The notes beneath the pieces are model-generated. The model saw only the letters and a list, made by a program, of their open reading frames with translations. It made no database searches and was not told the origin of the DNA. Shown one piece after another: positions 1-11,729 of a DNA stretch of 64,000 nucleotides (within the stretch, counting starts at the first letter, position 1; each line of letters starts with the position of its first letter). The position numbers and the translations under genes are program-made. The DNA comes from Filosporella fistucella (lineage: Eukaryota > Ascomycota > Leotiomycetes > Helotiales), in NCBI GenBank assembly GCA_030077755.1, contig JAQJZZ010000011.1, positions 62,001-126,000 of the forward strand, given 5' to 3'.

Positions 1-556
1 GCTCCGAAAGCCCCTGTTGATCTATGAAGAATCGATCACAGGGTTGGCAGTGAATAGAGCGACTTGTGCTAGAGATTTCTCTAGGTGCAGAAGGTGCAGC
101 TTTATGAGCACTGGAATACCGAAGGTGCTCTGAAAGTGCACGATCATCTATGAAAGATTTCTCGCAGGGGGCGCAACGAAGCCGGTGAGGTGTAGAAGGA
201 ATCCGTTGGATTGAAGAATGGGCAACTTGATGAGCACTGTGGTTTTGCAAATGTTCTGAGAGTGCCTTCTGATCTATGAACGACCTCTTACAAGGTTCGC
301 AGCGAGCAGTGACACTGGTGGCAGCCACACCAACTCCCTCAGCTGGCGCCGTCGCGGCACTTTGTTGTAAAGATCCATGACTAGGTTTGGCTAAAAAATG
401 TCTCTGTAGAGCATCTTGTGTACCAAACATTCTGAGGCAATTTGGACACTGATATGGATGGGCGGAGGCTGAAAGGTGCAGCATCAAATCTGCGCGACTT
501 CGGAATCCCATCTGACAGGCGTCACAGTAATTGGCGCGCTGGCCAGAAGTATTCAT
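1..556 (-). CDS. C2H2 (U1/jaz-like) zinc-finger protein, 3' end outside the window
   Basis: The minus-strand frame is open from an ATG at 556 to the window edge, with an in-frame stop just upstream (574-572), so this is the first possible start. The 185 visible residues hold at least four C-x2-C-x12-H-x5-6-H fingers and the beginning of a fifth. Fingers 3-5 are near repeats of one another, each with a short block reading CxPCxxxFID followed by LSEHL. Fingers with a longer His-His spacing are typical of U1-like/jaz C2H2 domains, which often bind RNA or structured nucleic acid, but the target here is unknown. The linkers are Ser/Ala/Pro-rich. The product is probably nuclear (inference). The gene continues to the left, so total length and finger number are not visible. 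Confidence 0.8.
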   Translation of the reverse strand, partial: MNTSGQRANYCDACQMGFRSRADLMLHLSASAHPYQCPNCLRMFGTQDALQRHFLAKPSHGSLQQSAATAPAEGVGVAATSVTARCEPCKRSFIDQKALSEHLQNHSAHQVAHSSIQRIPSTPHRLRCAPCEKSFIDDRALSEHLRYSSAHKAAPSAPREISSTSRSIHCQPCDRFFIDQQGLSE

Positions 557-1464
557 GATAACGATAGAGGCTTACGGGGTCTGGGATTTGAGATATGGTT
601 TTATTTCGCTTCAAATGGGAGAAGTTGGCATGAGGTTAGTAGACAAAAGGAAAGCGAGATTTTGAAAAGTAGGCGCCTGCAGGCTGCCGTTACCTGAAGC
701 GATGGACCTATCAAAGGCTAAGAACAAAAGCACTAGCCAACATTATGCACCAAAGACTATATAAAGGACGGTTTTTTAGTGACACGAAATTTACCTATAT
801 AATTTCAAGTAACATCTAAATTGGAGATGAAAAGAGAAATCGTAATTTATAGCCGACTTTGACGTTGTATTTTGGGATGCTAAGATCACAGGATAGGATA
901 TTTAAGCTCCCTACCCAAAACCGCGCTCCATAAGAGGTTAATCTCCCATATCGCAAGCAGGTTCAAAAAGGGCTTGTTCTCCTACAATGAATGCATGAAG
1001 AATCAGAATCTCAAGAAAATGATTGTTAACGAGAATCATACCACTGAGGCTCGGAGTATTGTCTAGTTAACACTAAAAGTATCAGTGCCAACAAAGCTAC
1101 AGAAAGTGTTTGCGCTGCTACAATTTTTTATTGCATCCCAGTAATATGCCAACCAAGCAGATGCTATCGAGCGGTATCTGCAAGTATTGCCAAGAAAAGT
1201 GGAAGCATATGGCAGCGAATGGAAATTAAATCATGGCTGCAGAAGTTCAGAGAGCCACTTGGCAAAGAGAATTCGTAGGTAGAAAAGGCCAGAAGAAAGA
1301 AGTAGGAAAGAAACAAGAAATCTACAAGTATGGTTAACATCTCCTGACAATACCGCCACAGGACTGTAATAGGATTATCTGTTTGTAGGTACAAATACAC
1401 ATTTCAATCATACAGCTCAGCGCCGCTCCCCTGAGCATCCTGTACCTTTCTACAGTCCATAAAA
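557..1464. other. Intergenic, no gene seen
   Basis: This 0.9 kb lies between the start of the C2H2 gene and the 3' end of the MYND-like gene. The short ORFs in it have no protein-like features. It should contain the C2H2 promoter and the MYND gene 3' UTR. Confidence 0.6.
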
Positions 1465-2893
1465 TCAGTATTCGTCGTCCGAATCCTCTTCCATTTTGCT
1501 ATCCGACGGGCGATCTCCATCATCACTACCATCTAGGATACAGAGATCCAATTCCGTGGACTTATTCTGGATGCCTCGATGATCATGGCATACCTCATGG
1601 TGCGATTCCTGTATTGATCAGTACATATGCTAGTATCGCGGTGGTAAACAATTACCAAATTATGAGAATAGCATGCCTGTGAGCAGAAGAAAGACACCAC
1701 ATCATGTGCAGCACAATCTTTGCATATACCGGATACAGGACCCGAGAACTTGGTTTCTTCTTGGGATTTCTTCAAACAGAGATCCTGCATACAGCAACTG
1801 TGGTTCTCTTCAATGTGATATCTCTGTGATAAATTAGTATCGCAACCTCCATTCGGGGCAAGAAGCTTACGAAATCTTCTTTGCCATGCTCCTCGCAACA
1901 ATAAACATGTCTGTACAAGTCTCCACTCCTCCTGCCTACCCATGCACAGATAGCACATTCATAATGAACTTCGGACTTGATATCCACTTCTTTCCTACAC
2001 GCATCGAGTGCACACTCCAAGATCCGAGGTCTCGAAGCTGCCGACCTATCTTCTAGCCGCTTATCCCTTTTCTCCTTCTTCTTGGCCTCTTTTTTGAGAT
2101 GTGCACTATGAGCCCATTGCAATCCCTGGAGTTTGGTTTGTAACGCCTTAACCTTCTGTTCCTTAACTTCAGCTGCTTCCTTTCTCCACGCGGCAAGCAC
2201 CTCGTCCACAGGAGTCAGTTGCTCAAACAACCTTGCATATTTGGTTTTCAGATTCTTGGTTGTGGGCGAGTCAGAAGAGATTGATCTGCAATGGTATCTG
2301 ATATGGGCTTGGGCTCTCTCCTCTGGAGAAGTCGCGGATGAAAGGGCTGCCCAGTATTCTGCAATAGGTTTTGAAGATCGGAGGGGATATTCCTTTTGAT
2401 ATACTTCCAGGATGTCGGCAATCTTTCTCCTTTCAGCGAACATCTGTGATATCTCTTCTTTCAGGGCCACAATACCAGGCTCGTCATCTGGGTCTGTGCA
2501 GCACAAATTCCGCCGGTGGTGCTCACGAAACATGCTTCGATATACTTCATGAAGAGCTTCTTGGGTATACCCAGCAGGATTATTGAATACTCTTTCCATC
2601 TGCTCTCGGTATTCCGGGTACTTGAAGCTCCAATGGTCTGGATCAGAGGGTAGATAGTAATCCTGGAATATTTGAAGTTCACGTTGTCTGATACTTGTAC
2701 ATCTGGCACAGTTCGGTGGTGCTGAATGGGGTGGAGCTGATGTCGAAGCGAAAAATTCATCGATGGCCAATTTGGAGGTCCTGAGTTTGTGGTGCGACAG
2801 AGCGAGCTGGGATTCAAAGAGCTGTTGAGTGTCTGCTGACAGAGGATATGTGAACCTCTGTCCTGCCGGTTGTGTCCGAATTTGAAACTCCAT
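1465..2893 (-). CDS. MYND-like zinc-finger protein, conserved hypothetical
   Basis: Three exons by splice signals: 2893-1871, 1823-1656 and 1608-1465, with two 47-bp introns, both phase 0, giving 444 residues. The N-terminal 300 residues are helical and charged, with a Lys/Glu-rich segment before the Cys region. Toward the C-terminus there are two Cys/His groups: a CxxC..HxxxCC cluster at the end of exon 1, then CCxxDxC and a MYND-like half ending CKDC...FFCSxxC...HHEVC split across exons 2 and 3. MYND domains usually bind short proline motifs in partner proteins. The tail is acidic (EEDSDDEY). An in-frame ATG at 2989 would add 32 residues; I prefer 2893 because the extra segment looks like leader sequence. 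Function is unknown. Confidence 0.75.
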
Positions 2894-3346
2894 GCCCCTA
2901 AAACGCGTCAGTGAGAGATTGAGGATCGATGCAGGGCCAGGATTCAAGCAGTGAACTTCGCACAGATAGATGCAGGTAGGTTTGGTCATGGTCAGAAATC
3001 ATCATCACGTGTAATAATCACGTGGGCGCGAAAGGCTTACTCTATTGTTGCTCGCCCAGATTCAGACTCGATCTCAAGAGTAGGCATGGACGATATCTTG
3101 TGCCTTCGATGTGCTGGTTTTATCTCAAAGACTGAAGCACAATTGCTTGTTGCTTCAATTGAAATGGTTGGATTGTGACACAAAAAGAAGCCCAAACCAG
3201 CATGAACATGTTCGCGTTTAGTGCGGCTCGGGTGATAGGTTGATCCATTCCGGCTCATTTTGATTCCAACCTAAGGGACGGGTACCTAGCTGTCTCGACA
3301 GCCAAAAACCTCTGGGTACCCTTCTCAGAGACTTCCAATCGCAACA
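2894..3346. promoter_or_regulatory. Divergent intergenic region between the MYND-like gene and SF3B5
   Basis: About 450 bp between two head-to-head genes must hold both promoters. No clear TATA box is seen. The palindromic stretch around 3004-3025, with two copies of atcacgtg-like sequence, holds an E-box type CACGTG core; a role is inference. Confidence 0.4.
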
Positions 3347-3708
3347 ATGGTATGTCTATATTCTTGTATGCCAATAAGCAATGCTAACTTTGTTTCTAGG
3401 CGGACAAGCTCCGTGCTCAACAGCAACTTGAGGCTTTACAGGCTCGATATGTCGGAACTGGGCATGCAGACACAACAAAGTTCGAGTGGACATCCAACAT
3501 CCAACGCGATAGCTATGCATCGTACATCGGACACCCGCCTCTGTTAAGCTACATGGCTATTGGTATGGGAGAATGCAGGGAGAAAGTTAGGGCAAGGATG
3601 ATTGAGGTGAGTGCATCGTGTTCAGGCGCGCCGAGGTGGAAAACTAGCTGACTGGGAACGCAGAACATGATACAGCCAGTCGGAAAGCCACCTGAGGTGC
3701 AGGATTGA
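3347..3708 (+). CDS. SF3B5: Splicing factor 3B subunit 5 (SF3b10)
   Basis: Three exons: 3347-3349, 3400-3606 and 3664-3708, giving 84 residues, the normal size for this family. The family signature GTGHADTTKxEW is at residues 21-32, followed by RDSY at about 38-41. The protein is a small subunit of the SF3b complex of the U2 snRNP, which contacts SF3B1 and helps hold U2 at the branch site. The first coding exon is only the ATG; the GTATGT donor follows immediately and the coding sequence resumes at GCG GAC AAG. The reading across both junctions is continuous and matches the family throughout. It is divergent from the MYND-like gene. Confidence 0.93.
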
Positions 3709-4063
3709 GATAACATATAATAGACACCGGGACGTGGGAGAAATAGCAGCTGTGGATGGTGAGTTGCTGGGGAAGAAGGGCCGAACAGCGACATTGATAA
3801 AAGTTCTGGTCGAGAGCGTGGAGCGTGGAGCGTGGAGCAGGTCAATCAAATAATGCCTGAAGATCGATGACACGAAAGACAAGATTCGAATGTCACAAAA
3901 ATACAGCAGCCAGGGCAACGATATGTATCAACAAGCAATGGGAATGTCCATTTTCTGCCCTACAAAACATAGCCGCATTACTTCATTATGACATTAACAT
4001 AAGCAAAGATTCCAGCTGGGCAAACTCGCATGCTGCAACCTAATGCCTCGGAATTACCACGGC
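3709..4063. other. Convergent 3' intergenic
   Basis: Between the 3' ends of SF3B5 and NSE3. A short tandem of gagcgtgga appears around 3818-3837. No gene is seen. Confidence 0.5.
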
Positions 4064-5185
4064 TCAGCGTCTCGATCGCCTGGAAGTACTGGGTCCTGGA
4101 TCGCCATCCTCTGGCTCCCTTTCCTCGGATTGCTGTTGGCGCTCCTCCACGTCGACTCTCTTTACTTCCATTCCAAGACTCCGCTGTAACCTCTGATCCA
4201 GATCTTCTGGGGCAGAGTCGCCGTATACTTCAAGGACTAACCCACGCACACCTTTATTGCCTATCTCAACCTTTCCTCGCCCGCCTAGCCTATAATCCAC
4301 AGTTTCCTCGTCTGCATTTTTTTCTATCACTCTTTGAATGTAACCTTGAGTTGCCATTTTCTTCAAAAGTGCCGCTGTTGAACCAAGTCCAGTATTGTGC
4401 TCCAAATTGAGCCGTTGCAGGTAATTTGAAAGTTTGTGCTCGGGAATTTGACCTCCATTGGTAAGTGCAACAATCGACACAATTATCGAACAAAGGCCAA
4501 CATATGCAGCCTCCTCTTCTTGATCTCCCACTATGGAAGGCGGCATTATTTCCGCGGTTCTGTACTTGGTAGGAAGAATCGTTGTGAGGATATAATTAGA
4601 TTGCCCTTTCGACTTGCCTTTCGACTTTTGCGCGGCTAGGTGAATCAGTAGAATTCCGGATGACGGGCAGCAAACGCACCCCTCTTCTCTCTCAATGTAA
4701 CCTTTTCGTTGAATGGTACCTCAACCATTTGCATGCCAAATTTTGTCTCTAACTCTTTTTGTGCTCCCTCGAAGGCCCGTTTGAAAGCGCCACGTTGCTT
4801 TCCAATAACTGCTTGCCTTAGCAAAATAGATAGATCCGGTAAATCGATTTACCCTTTTCTGTGATTCCCGTTCTCCTAATGGGTTGTCTTTGATACTCGC
4901 ACGCCAGAGCATATCGTACCATCTTTTTCACAATCTGTTGGTTGGTATTTGACTGAATATCCACATCCATCTCATCCGCTTCATCCTCGCCTCCTTCGTC
5001 ATCTTCATCTTCCTCGTCAGACACTGGCGCCCGTTTCGGACGCTGTGTACTTGGAGTTCTTGATGTGCTCTGTGTCACTTCGTCGTCGGAATCGTCTTCG
5101 ACGTGCTATAATTTTATCAGCTTTGAATCGGTAGATGGTAGTGGTATTTACTTACTGGACGACGGCGACGTGCGGCAGAAGGCAT
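4064..5185 (-). CDS. NSE3: SMC5-SMC6 complex subunit Nse3, MAGE domain
   Basis: Four exons: 5185-5156, 5105-4853, 4808-4680 and 4635-4064, giving 327 residues; introns are 44-50 bp. After a basic start (MPSAARRRRP) and an acidic stretch rich in Asp/Glu, the MAGE homology domain begins near residue 60 (IVKKMVRYAL). It includes ITEKVIGKQ at about 90 and FGMQMVEV at about 115. The second winged-helix half has LSNYLQRLNLEHNTGLGSTA and ends in a wing (VDYRLGGRG). Nse3 pairs with Nse1 (RING) and Nse4 and binds DNA in the SMC5/6 complex, which acts in recombination repair and replication fork stability. The C-terminal 40 residues are polar and probably disordered. Confidence 0.9.
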
Positions 5186-5493
5186 TATGCTGCCAACTGA
5201 TGATGTTGAACAATTCCAATCTTCGTGGTGCAAGGCTGTATCCACCGAATTTGTTGTTGTAGATGTTGCTTGCAGAAGTTTGTTTAGGGTGTTAATAGAG
5301 TACTGTATTAAGGTTTCCTCGTTCAAAATGGGAGACGCGCTTCCAACGCGTGGAAGTGCTGTTCGGCAGAAACAGCCGAGCTCCGACGATTTTCTAATTT
5401 TTGGATTCAGCGCATCACCAAAGAAACCCCCAAGTTAAGTTACGGTACAGCATGGTAATGCAATGGTAAATTGCGCAAATTACCGTCGCATAC
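5186..5493. promoter_or_regulatory. Bidirectional promoter region NSE3 / SLS1
   Basis: Only 308 bp separate the two start codons, so both promoters and both 5' UTRs lie here. The small ORFs in it are not supported. No TATA box is evident. Confidence 0.5.
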
Positions 5494-8322
5494 ATGATTG
5501 CACGATCGTCTGCGAGTCAGCATATATGCTTGAGATGCCAGAGGAATCTGCGAAGCCGCTCGGCATATTTGTATTCGCATGGCATTTACTCTCACCCAAA
5601 CGTCCGGAACTTCTCTGATGAAGCTTCACACCCACAATCACAACCAGTCGACAAGTATTCCACGAAGAGAACAGCTGATGACGGCAATGATGGAAATGAG
5701 GTCGTTGTCAGAAGGGGGTTTGGGTTGGCATGCAAGGTTCCAACACCTGACCTGGCTTCAAGGAAATTCTACGGACACAGAGGCCATAAGTTAAGAGAGA
5801 AATTGGAGCAACTTCAAACGAACAGCCTGGGAGACCCTGCCAAAGTTATTGTCCTGCGGGACTCGATATTCAACCTCTATAATTACAAAAGAAATCAGAT
5901 GCCCGCCGTCGAGCCAGAGCATATTGATATCCTGGGGCAATTGGAGGATGAAAGGGGTTTGGTCGATCAGAATGAGGTGAATGCGAATATCAGTGCATTT
6001 CGACCTACGTCACGCCAGAAACCTAGGAATTGGTTTGGTATTAACGTACTTGTTAGCAAGCTTCAAGATGCATTTACGATGGCACAACTAGAGAGTTATG
6101 TGGAGGGATTTAAAAATAGACGGGAGCCCGAACTCGCCATTCCCCAATGGATTCCAGATGAAAAGGATGCACCTATATTACGAATTACCCCGTGGCAACC
6201 AGGTATATCACAAATCGAAGAGTATTTTGACAATGATCCTCTTCGCGGGTATCACATGGAGTCTCACACGACCAAGCAAAGAGTGATATTACGACTTCTG
6301 CGTGAATGCTGGATGCTCGAGCTTCCAGAATTGAGGGAGGGAATTGGCCAATTTGAACTACAGATTCGACAAGCAGACTTGGAGCTCCTCCTTAGTAAGT
6401 CTAGCAATAGATTTGGAGGCTGAGCTAATTCTCTCTAGTGGGTCCTAAATCCCCTCTGGATACTTTACATTCTACGCATTTGGGCTTCGAGAATGAGCAA
6501 CTCGAAGCATTCCGGTCTCGAGCAGTTATCAGGGTCACAACAACGCATAACAAGAAGGATGTTATTGTTCGTGCTGTCGAAGAGATCCTGCACCAAATCA
6601 AGCGAGAACAAATATCATTCGAGGATTTGTTTCCTGGGCCTCGATCCAAAAGGCAAGGGAGAATAAAGAATTGGATCGACAAATACTTCAACGACGCAGT
6701 GTTACAGAAGGTTGCGCAGTTGACCAATACTATCATTCTCAGAACAACGAAGAAAAAGGTGATTGGGTTCAGTTTGCGGTCTGAAGCCATACTGACTCTT
6801 GCAGATCAGTATCTCAGGTATTGATAGTACCAACAGTCTGTCATCTAAGGTCGATGTGGCAAAACGATTGTTGATGACATCAGTAAATTTCCCCAACAGG
6901 GTCGAAACCCAGCTGGGATGCCTACTTCCCTTTTCTGGCACTGACAAGAGCGAATTAATTCCATATCTGCTTATTGATGACATGTCGTGGAGGGACAAGT
7001 TACGACAGTGGGTTCGTCTCACAGCTCCAGTACCAAAGGATGCCAAATCTTCAGACGCCACTCCTGAGGCGATTTCATTTCCCATACCAACTCCCACAAT
7101 GCTCGACACAAGCAAACAGCCCATGATTACAAATAGCTCACAACGCCAAATCGACAATTATGCCGAGAAAACCATTGTGGGCGCAACTGCTATAGCAGAT
7201 TCAGCGACTTCAAGCAAGTATGACAGCAAGCAAGATTCTAAAGATCAACTCGAGTCGGACGGTGAAGAATCATTGTACTGGAATTCAAAAGATTGGGTTC
7301 ACACCTCTGCTTCTTTTGGCAGCGTTCTCCATACATATCACCACATGGCGCCGAACGTGAAACCAGCCCCCAAGAAAGACATTGCAGTCAGTACATTTTC
7401 GACACGGATACCAAACCTCTCACGGATTCTTGCCTCGGCTGGCCATGGAATGCTATCAGAGGGCAAAACTGTAGACACTGTGGACAACCTCATCCTGCGC
7501 TTTCAGCCAAATGTCTTTCATGCCCCCGTTGGCAACGACAAAGTGAAGGGCTCAATCGGCGCTGCAGCGTTAGGGGCGTTTCCTCCTATTGAAATGCGGC
7601 TAGGGATTAACAGAGATGATGAGAAAACAACATTGAAGAGGGTGCATGCTGTTGTGAAAGACATCCGTGCGGCTGTCATGCTTCCAGAGAATCTGGTAGA
7701 CGTCTGTTTTCAGCAACGCACGACTCGCCCCTTGAACAGATACCACAGTAACATTAAAACCTTTTTAGGAAAGAGCCAGCTGAGCATTTTCTCAAACGCG
7801 AATCTTGAAACGCCACCAAAGATTATGCTGCCCATACCGAAGAACCTATGCCTAGGTCAGGGCTTCGAACTTCTCGGGCTGCCGAAGGAAGGAGAAAGTG
7901 CTACCGAAAGGGAGGTCGAGTATCTCTTCGCTGGCCTTGAATTGCGCCGTACAATAGCTTTTGAATACAAATCCTGGACAATGTTATACACCTCCATCGA
8001 GGCTGGTAAAGCAGGCGGTAGTAGGAGTGAATTGGCCATGAGACCAATCAAAAATGGGCAGCAGACCAGCAAGGAGGAGTTCATTGCAGCTGCATACGCT
8101 TTTGCCGGAGAATTTGGTGGCACAGACATAGCAAACACGGTCGCTACCGTCAGGAAAATGGTAGTTGCTGACGGCAAGACAAAGCTTGTTAGGACAGTTT
8201 CTACCGAGGGGGACGAGAAATCAGGAACTTTCTTCAAATATATTTCCAGGCGGCCGTTGACCACCGCAGAAGTCGAGGAAGATGTCGAAGACGATGGACC
8301 TGTAGAAGCGGCCGTGCTCTGA
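5494..8322 (+). CDS. SLS1: Mitochondrial inner-membrane protein Sls1
   Basis: Three exons: 5494-6394, 6439-6758 and 6805-8322, giving 912 residues. Both introns (44 and 46 bp) keep the frame; the first joins CTCCTTA to TGGGTCC. The N-terminus is Arg/Ser-rich with few acids, like a mitochondrial targeting sequence. The block QRVILRLLRECWMLEL, then VGPK/DTLHSTHLGFENEQLE and VIRVTTTHNKKDVI, follows the Sls1 layout of an N-terminal domain and a KH-like domain, with a long C-terminal domain after it. In yeast Sls1 connects mitochondrial transcription to translation at the inner membrane and is needed for respiration. The length fits filamentous fungi; the yeast protein is shorter. The family call rests on remembered sequence pattern. 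Confidence 0.85.
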
Positions 8323-8999
8323 GACCATCCTGCCCAAGATGCAGAATAATCTAATACAGCGATTTCAAAGAGAGGTTTACAGATTTTCTGGTGAAGGAAC
8401 AGGCTTCCGCGTTCGTGGAAGATCGCGAGGTATTAAATACAGAGTCGATCTGTCTTGTAGGGCTTGGGAAAGCTGGTGTATGTTGTAATATATAGGTGTC
8501 GGGCATTGGTTTAGGAGCATAGCATGGTGTTAGGGTAGAACAATATGTACAACCATATGTACCAAATAGAACTCATACTCTCAGGCCTTATCTCTTCGAT
8601 TTAACACAGCGCGTTGTCTCGCGTGAGTTTCGACTTCGAGAAGTGCTGAAAGATTACGGCACTCTTGCCTTGCTGTTGCAGTACTCATTACGCAAGGAGA
8701 TTGGCGTTCTGTACAAACATTTCCTCAGGTCGTGCTTTTCACGATACGGCAGTCACAAGCAAACACAAGGCACATTCCTCACGTACAATTAGGAGAAGTC
8801 GCATTGTTCAAATATGTGTTGCCTAAGATTCCACCACAACTACCCTCCCTCCTAACTATCACATCCAGACTAGAAAAAGGAATACCATGCTTAGGCAGAT
8901 CTCCGACAGCCCAAGATAAGCTTTCTCAACTCCAACGGAGTCCAATTACTTATCCTCCGACTTTCTCTTTGACATCTCTTGAAAAATTGGCTATCTCAT
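8323..8999. other. Convergent 3' intergenic
   Basis: 3' flank of SLS1 and of the small secreted-peptide gene. No ORF with protein-like features is seen. Confidence 0.5.
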
Positions 9000-9185
9000 C
9001 TAGATATTCTGCTTTGCTGCTTCCTCTGCCTTCTTGACGGCTTCTTGGTATGCATTCCACCAATCGATGAAACCTCCGAGGTCCTGTGGGGCTGGAGTGG
9101 GTGCTGCTGTAGAAACAGAGGAGAGTGCGAGAAAGGCGATGATAGTAAAGAGGAGGGAAACGCTTGTGCTGAGTGAGGAAGGCAT
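9000..9185 (-). CDS. Small secreted peptide, 61 residues
   Basis: A complete intronless ORF. Residues 1-27 form a classic signal peptide: short polar start, hydrophobic core (LLFTIIAFLAL) and an AxA-like cleavage region before APTPAPQ. The mature peptide would be about 34 residues: a Pro/Ala linker, then GGFIDWWNAY and a Lys/Glu/Ala-rich amphipathic helix. There are no cysteines, unlike most fungal small secreted effectors. A TATA-like tataagtag lies on the minus strand about 175 bp upstream (around 9358-9368). I do not recognise a family. It could be a structural wall peptide or a secreted signal; function is unknown. Confidence 0.55.
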   Translation of the reverse strand: MPSSLSTSVSLLFTIIAFLALSSVSTAAPTPAPQDLGGFIDWWNAYQEAVKKAEEAAKQNI

Positions 9186-11729
9186 GATAGGAGTTTGGAG
9201 TTGCGAGGTATTTGGTGAATTGAAGCTTAGGTTTGAGTTGAGTTGGAGATTGTTGTTTGGAGCGAGACTTGGAAGAATGAAGTTTGAGGTGAGTATGAGG
9301 AGGAAGTGGATGATGATTTTGTGTTTGGTTTCTCAAAAAGAGGGAGGAAAGGGACAGCTACTTATACTTCAGTATTGGACCATGGACATATCGGAGTAGG
9401 AGTAGATCTCTCCCCCCACTTGCTTCGCCGCTGCATTCGGTCCAAACATACTCCCGATTTTTGTGCTGGACTTGATGATGTTCTTCAGTCACCAAGAGAC
9501 AGATACTAGACTTTCGTTTTTTCATGTCACAGTATCAATTCTCGTGACATTGGCGTGTATTTTCACGCCACAGCAAATTTCTATTCGCTCCATCGGCTAC
9601 AGCTTAAAGAGACCCACACCAAGTCGGAGAGGTCCCTTTCTATATGCTGCTTACAAGCCATGTTTCACTGATTCGTGTCTTTCCACCATACAGCTATCTC
9701 GATCATTGCACACTTTTTCGTGCCGCAGGAGAGAGTTGGTCTCTTCGGACATGATTGTGGGGTTATGGTTAAGCGAAGGCTGAATAGGGGGAGGGACTTG
9801 AGCTTGGCGATCTAACGGACGGAATGTAAAGGATTGAGGATTAAGGGATCAAAAGTAGGGGATCTTTAACTCTTCTGGGACACAAACGTTCTAGATGGTA
9901 CGATGAGAAGAATCATGGTGTATGAGGCGATTCGGGATGGCGGCACAGCCCTAGTTCAATTGGCTGCACTGACCGAATGCGAGCCGCAGTGTTGCAAGTG
10001 GGAATGCCTCATTTTCTGACTGGCAGATAGTTTGGCTCAGCGTCTAATTGTTCGGGGCATAATAGTACAAAATATGAGCACAAATTCTATTGGTGGTGGT
10101 TTACTAGTTGTACTTGATGATTGAAAGCATTGGACGAGATAACGTAATCTACATCCTTCTGTGATAGAAAGAAGAGTTGATAGTAGTTATAGTTGACGAC
10201 AGTTATCCAAGTCAAGAATTATAGGTAATTCTTTATAGTGTATTGTTTACTACTTCCCGTATATTGTGTTGATACCCATCTTTAAAGTCTATCTGAGAAC
10301 CTTTACAAATTACCAACGTGTTCTGCCGCAGAATCCCGAGGCACCTATCTATGAACCATAATGCTTCGTATAATAGTTTAGTAGAGAGATCCAGAGATTG
10401 AATATATACTCCCGAAACATTTGAATCGTCGTGTGACCGGGTGATTCGTTTAGTCAATTCACCAATCTAGTGAAATAAAATCTCAAGTTCAGATATGCAA
10501 ACAGCTCTGGTTGATATCACCTTTTACCTTTTTATTAGATTTGCTTCCTTTAATTATGAAATTCGCCCTTACTTGTGCGGCTTTGGCACCCCCCAATAAA
10601 ACACTAGTATCACTCAACTTAGAAAGCCTGGTAAACCTTGACGATTTTGCGTTTCTTTAAAACGATGACTACAGACCAATCTTTCTCCAAAAGGAGCATT
10701 TATCCCTCGGATTCCACCTGCGTCTATTATATTCGGAGTGAGTGTAATTAAAATCAAGGCGTCCCGAAAAATTTATTGGAATAAGTAAAAGTCCCTCCGT
10801 AATTGTCGTCACATCGTCCCAATACTAGGTTTTTCTTTTAACGGCTTGATTCTACTACTCTCAAAATGTATATTTAGTAGCTAGTGGTAGACGTAAATTC
10901 CCTACTTAAAATATGAGAAAAAATCAATGACACTATACTGAAGTTATGGCTACTGTGCCAAATATTAGTGTTTCCCGATCATTATAGTTCAAATGGAGTA
11001 AGTAGTACATATTAGACGAGCATTCTTGAACATGTGGGAAGCGAGCTCACAATTCATCCTTGAGTAGGTACTGACATAATTACTCGGAGGCACCATACAC
11101 CAAACCAATTCATATCACATCACGTTTTCCACAACATACAGTTGCATGACATCAAATCCCGCATCGATCCTCCGAACTTCATCCAGAGTCCCAAAGCTTC
11201 GTCGTCACTGCTCAAGCAACATCCCTACTCATCCACGATCAATGTCCAGAAGCAGACACAAGGAAAAAGAGATAATAAAAACAAGTTTTTTCCAAGCCCC
11301 CCAAAAACATCAGACAATCCCCTGTAATCTCCATCTCTTATCACCATCACGCCCCTTCACCGTTTCAGAAACAATCTTGGCGCCTCTCAGAAGCCATCTG
11401 TGTGGCCTCAGCCACGAAACACGTGATACCCCTGAGCAGCATGAAACGAGGAATCCATGCGAATGATGAACGACGTACCCCAGATCGACTGAATGCTCAT
11501 TTCGTTTGCATTTATGCGAGGGGGGTTCGGATGAGGCTGAGTTGTTATTTTCGGGATGAGAGTTTATGCACATGCCATAGGGGGTGAGGAAGGGAATAGA
11601 TAAATGGATGGCTTGCACAATTTGGGAAATCTTCTTCTGTACCGCACATTCGCTTCATTATTCCATCTCCGGTTCTTAACTACGCTCTTTTATTTCCTCT
11701 CTCCCTCTTTTCAGACCGATACCTTCAAA
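9186..11729. other. Gene-free 2.5 kb, AT-rich in its middle
   Basis: About 9.9-11.1 kb is clearly AT-rich and full of stops in all frames, unlike its flanks. The best minus-strand open stretch (10457-10233) reads EALWF...LRQ...IREVVNN, which faintly resembles the end of a Ty1/copia RNase H domain, but no full element, LTR or target-site duplication was found. The right end includes the promoter of the GPI-anchored protein gene. Confidence 0.5.

Noticed and set aside
10233..10457. Annotating a full LTR retrotransposon
   Set aside because: Only a faint RNase H-like match; no LTRs, reverse transcriptase or target duplications were found.
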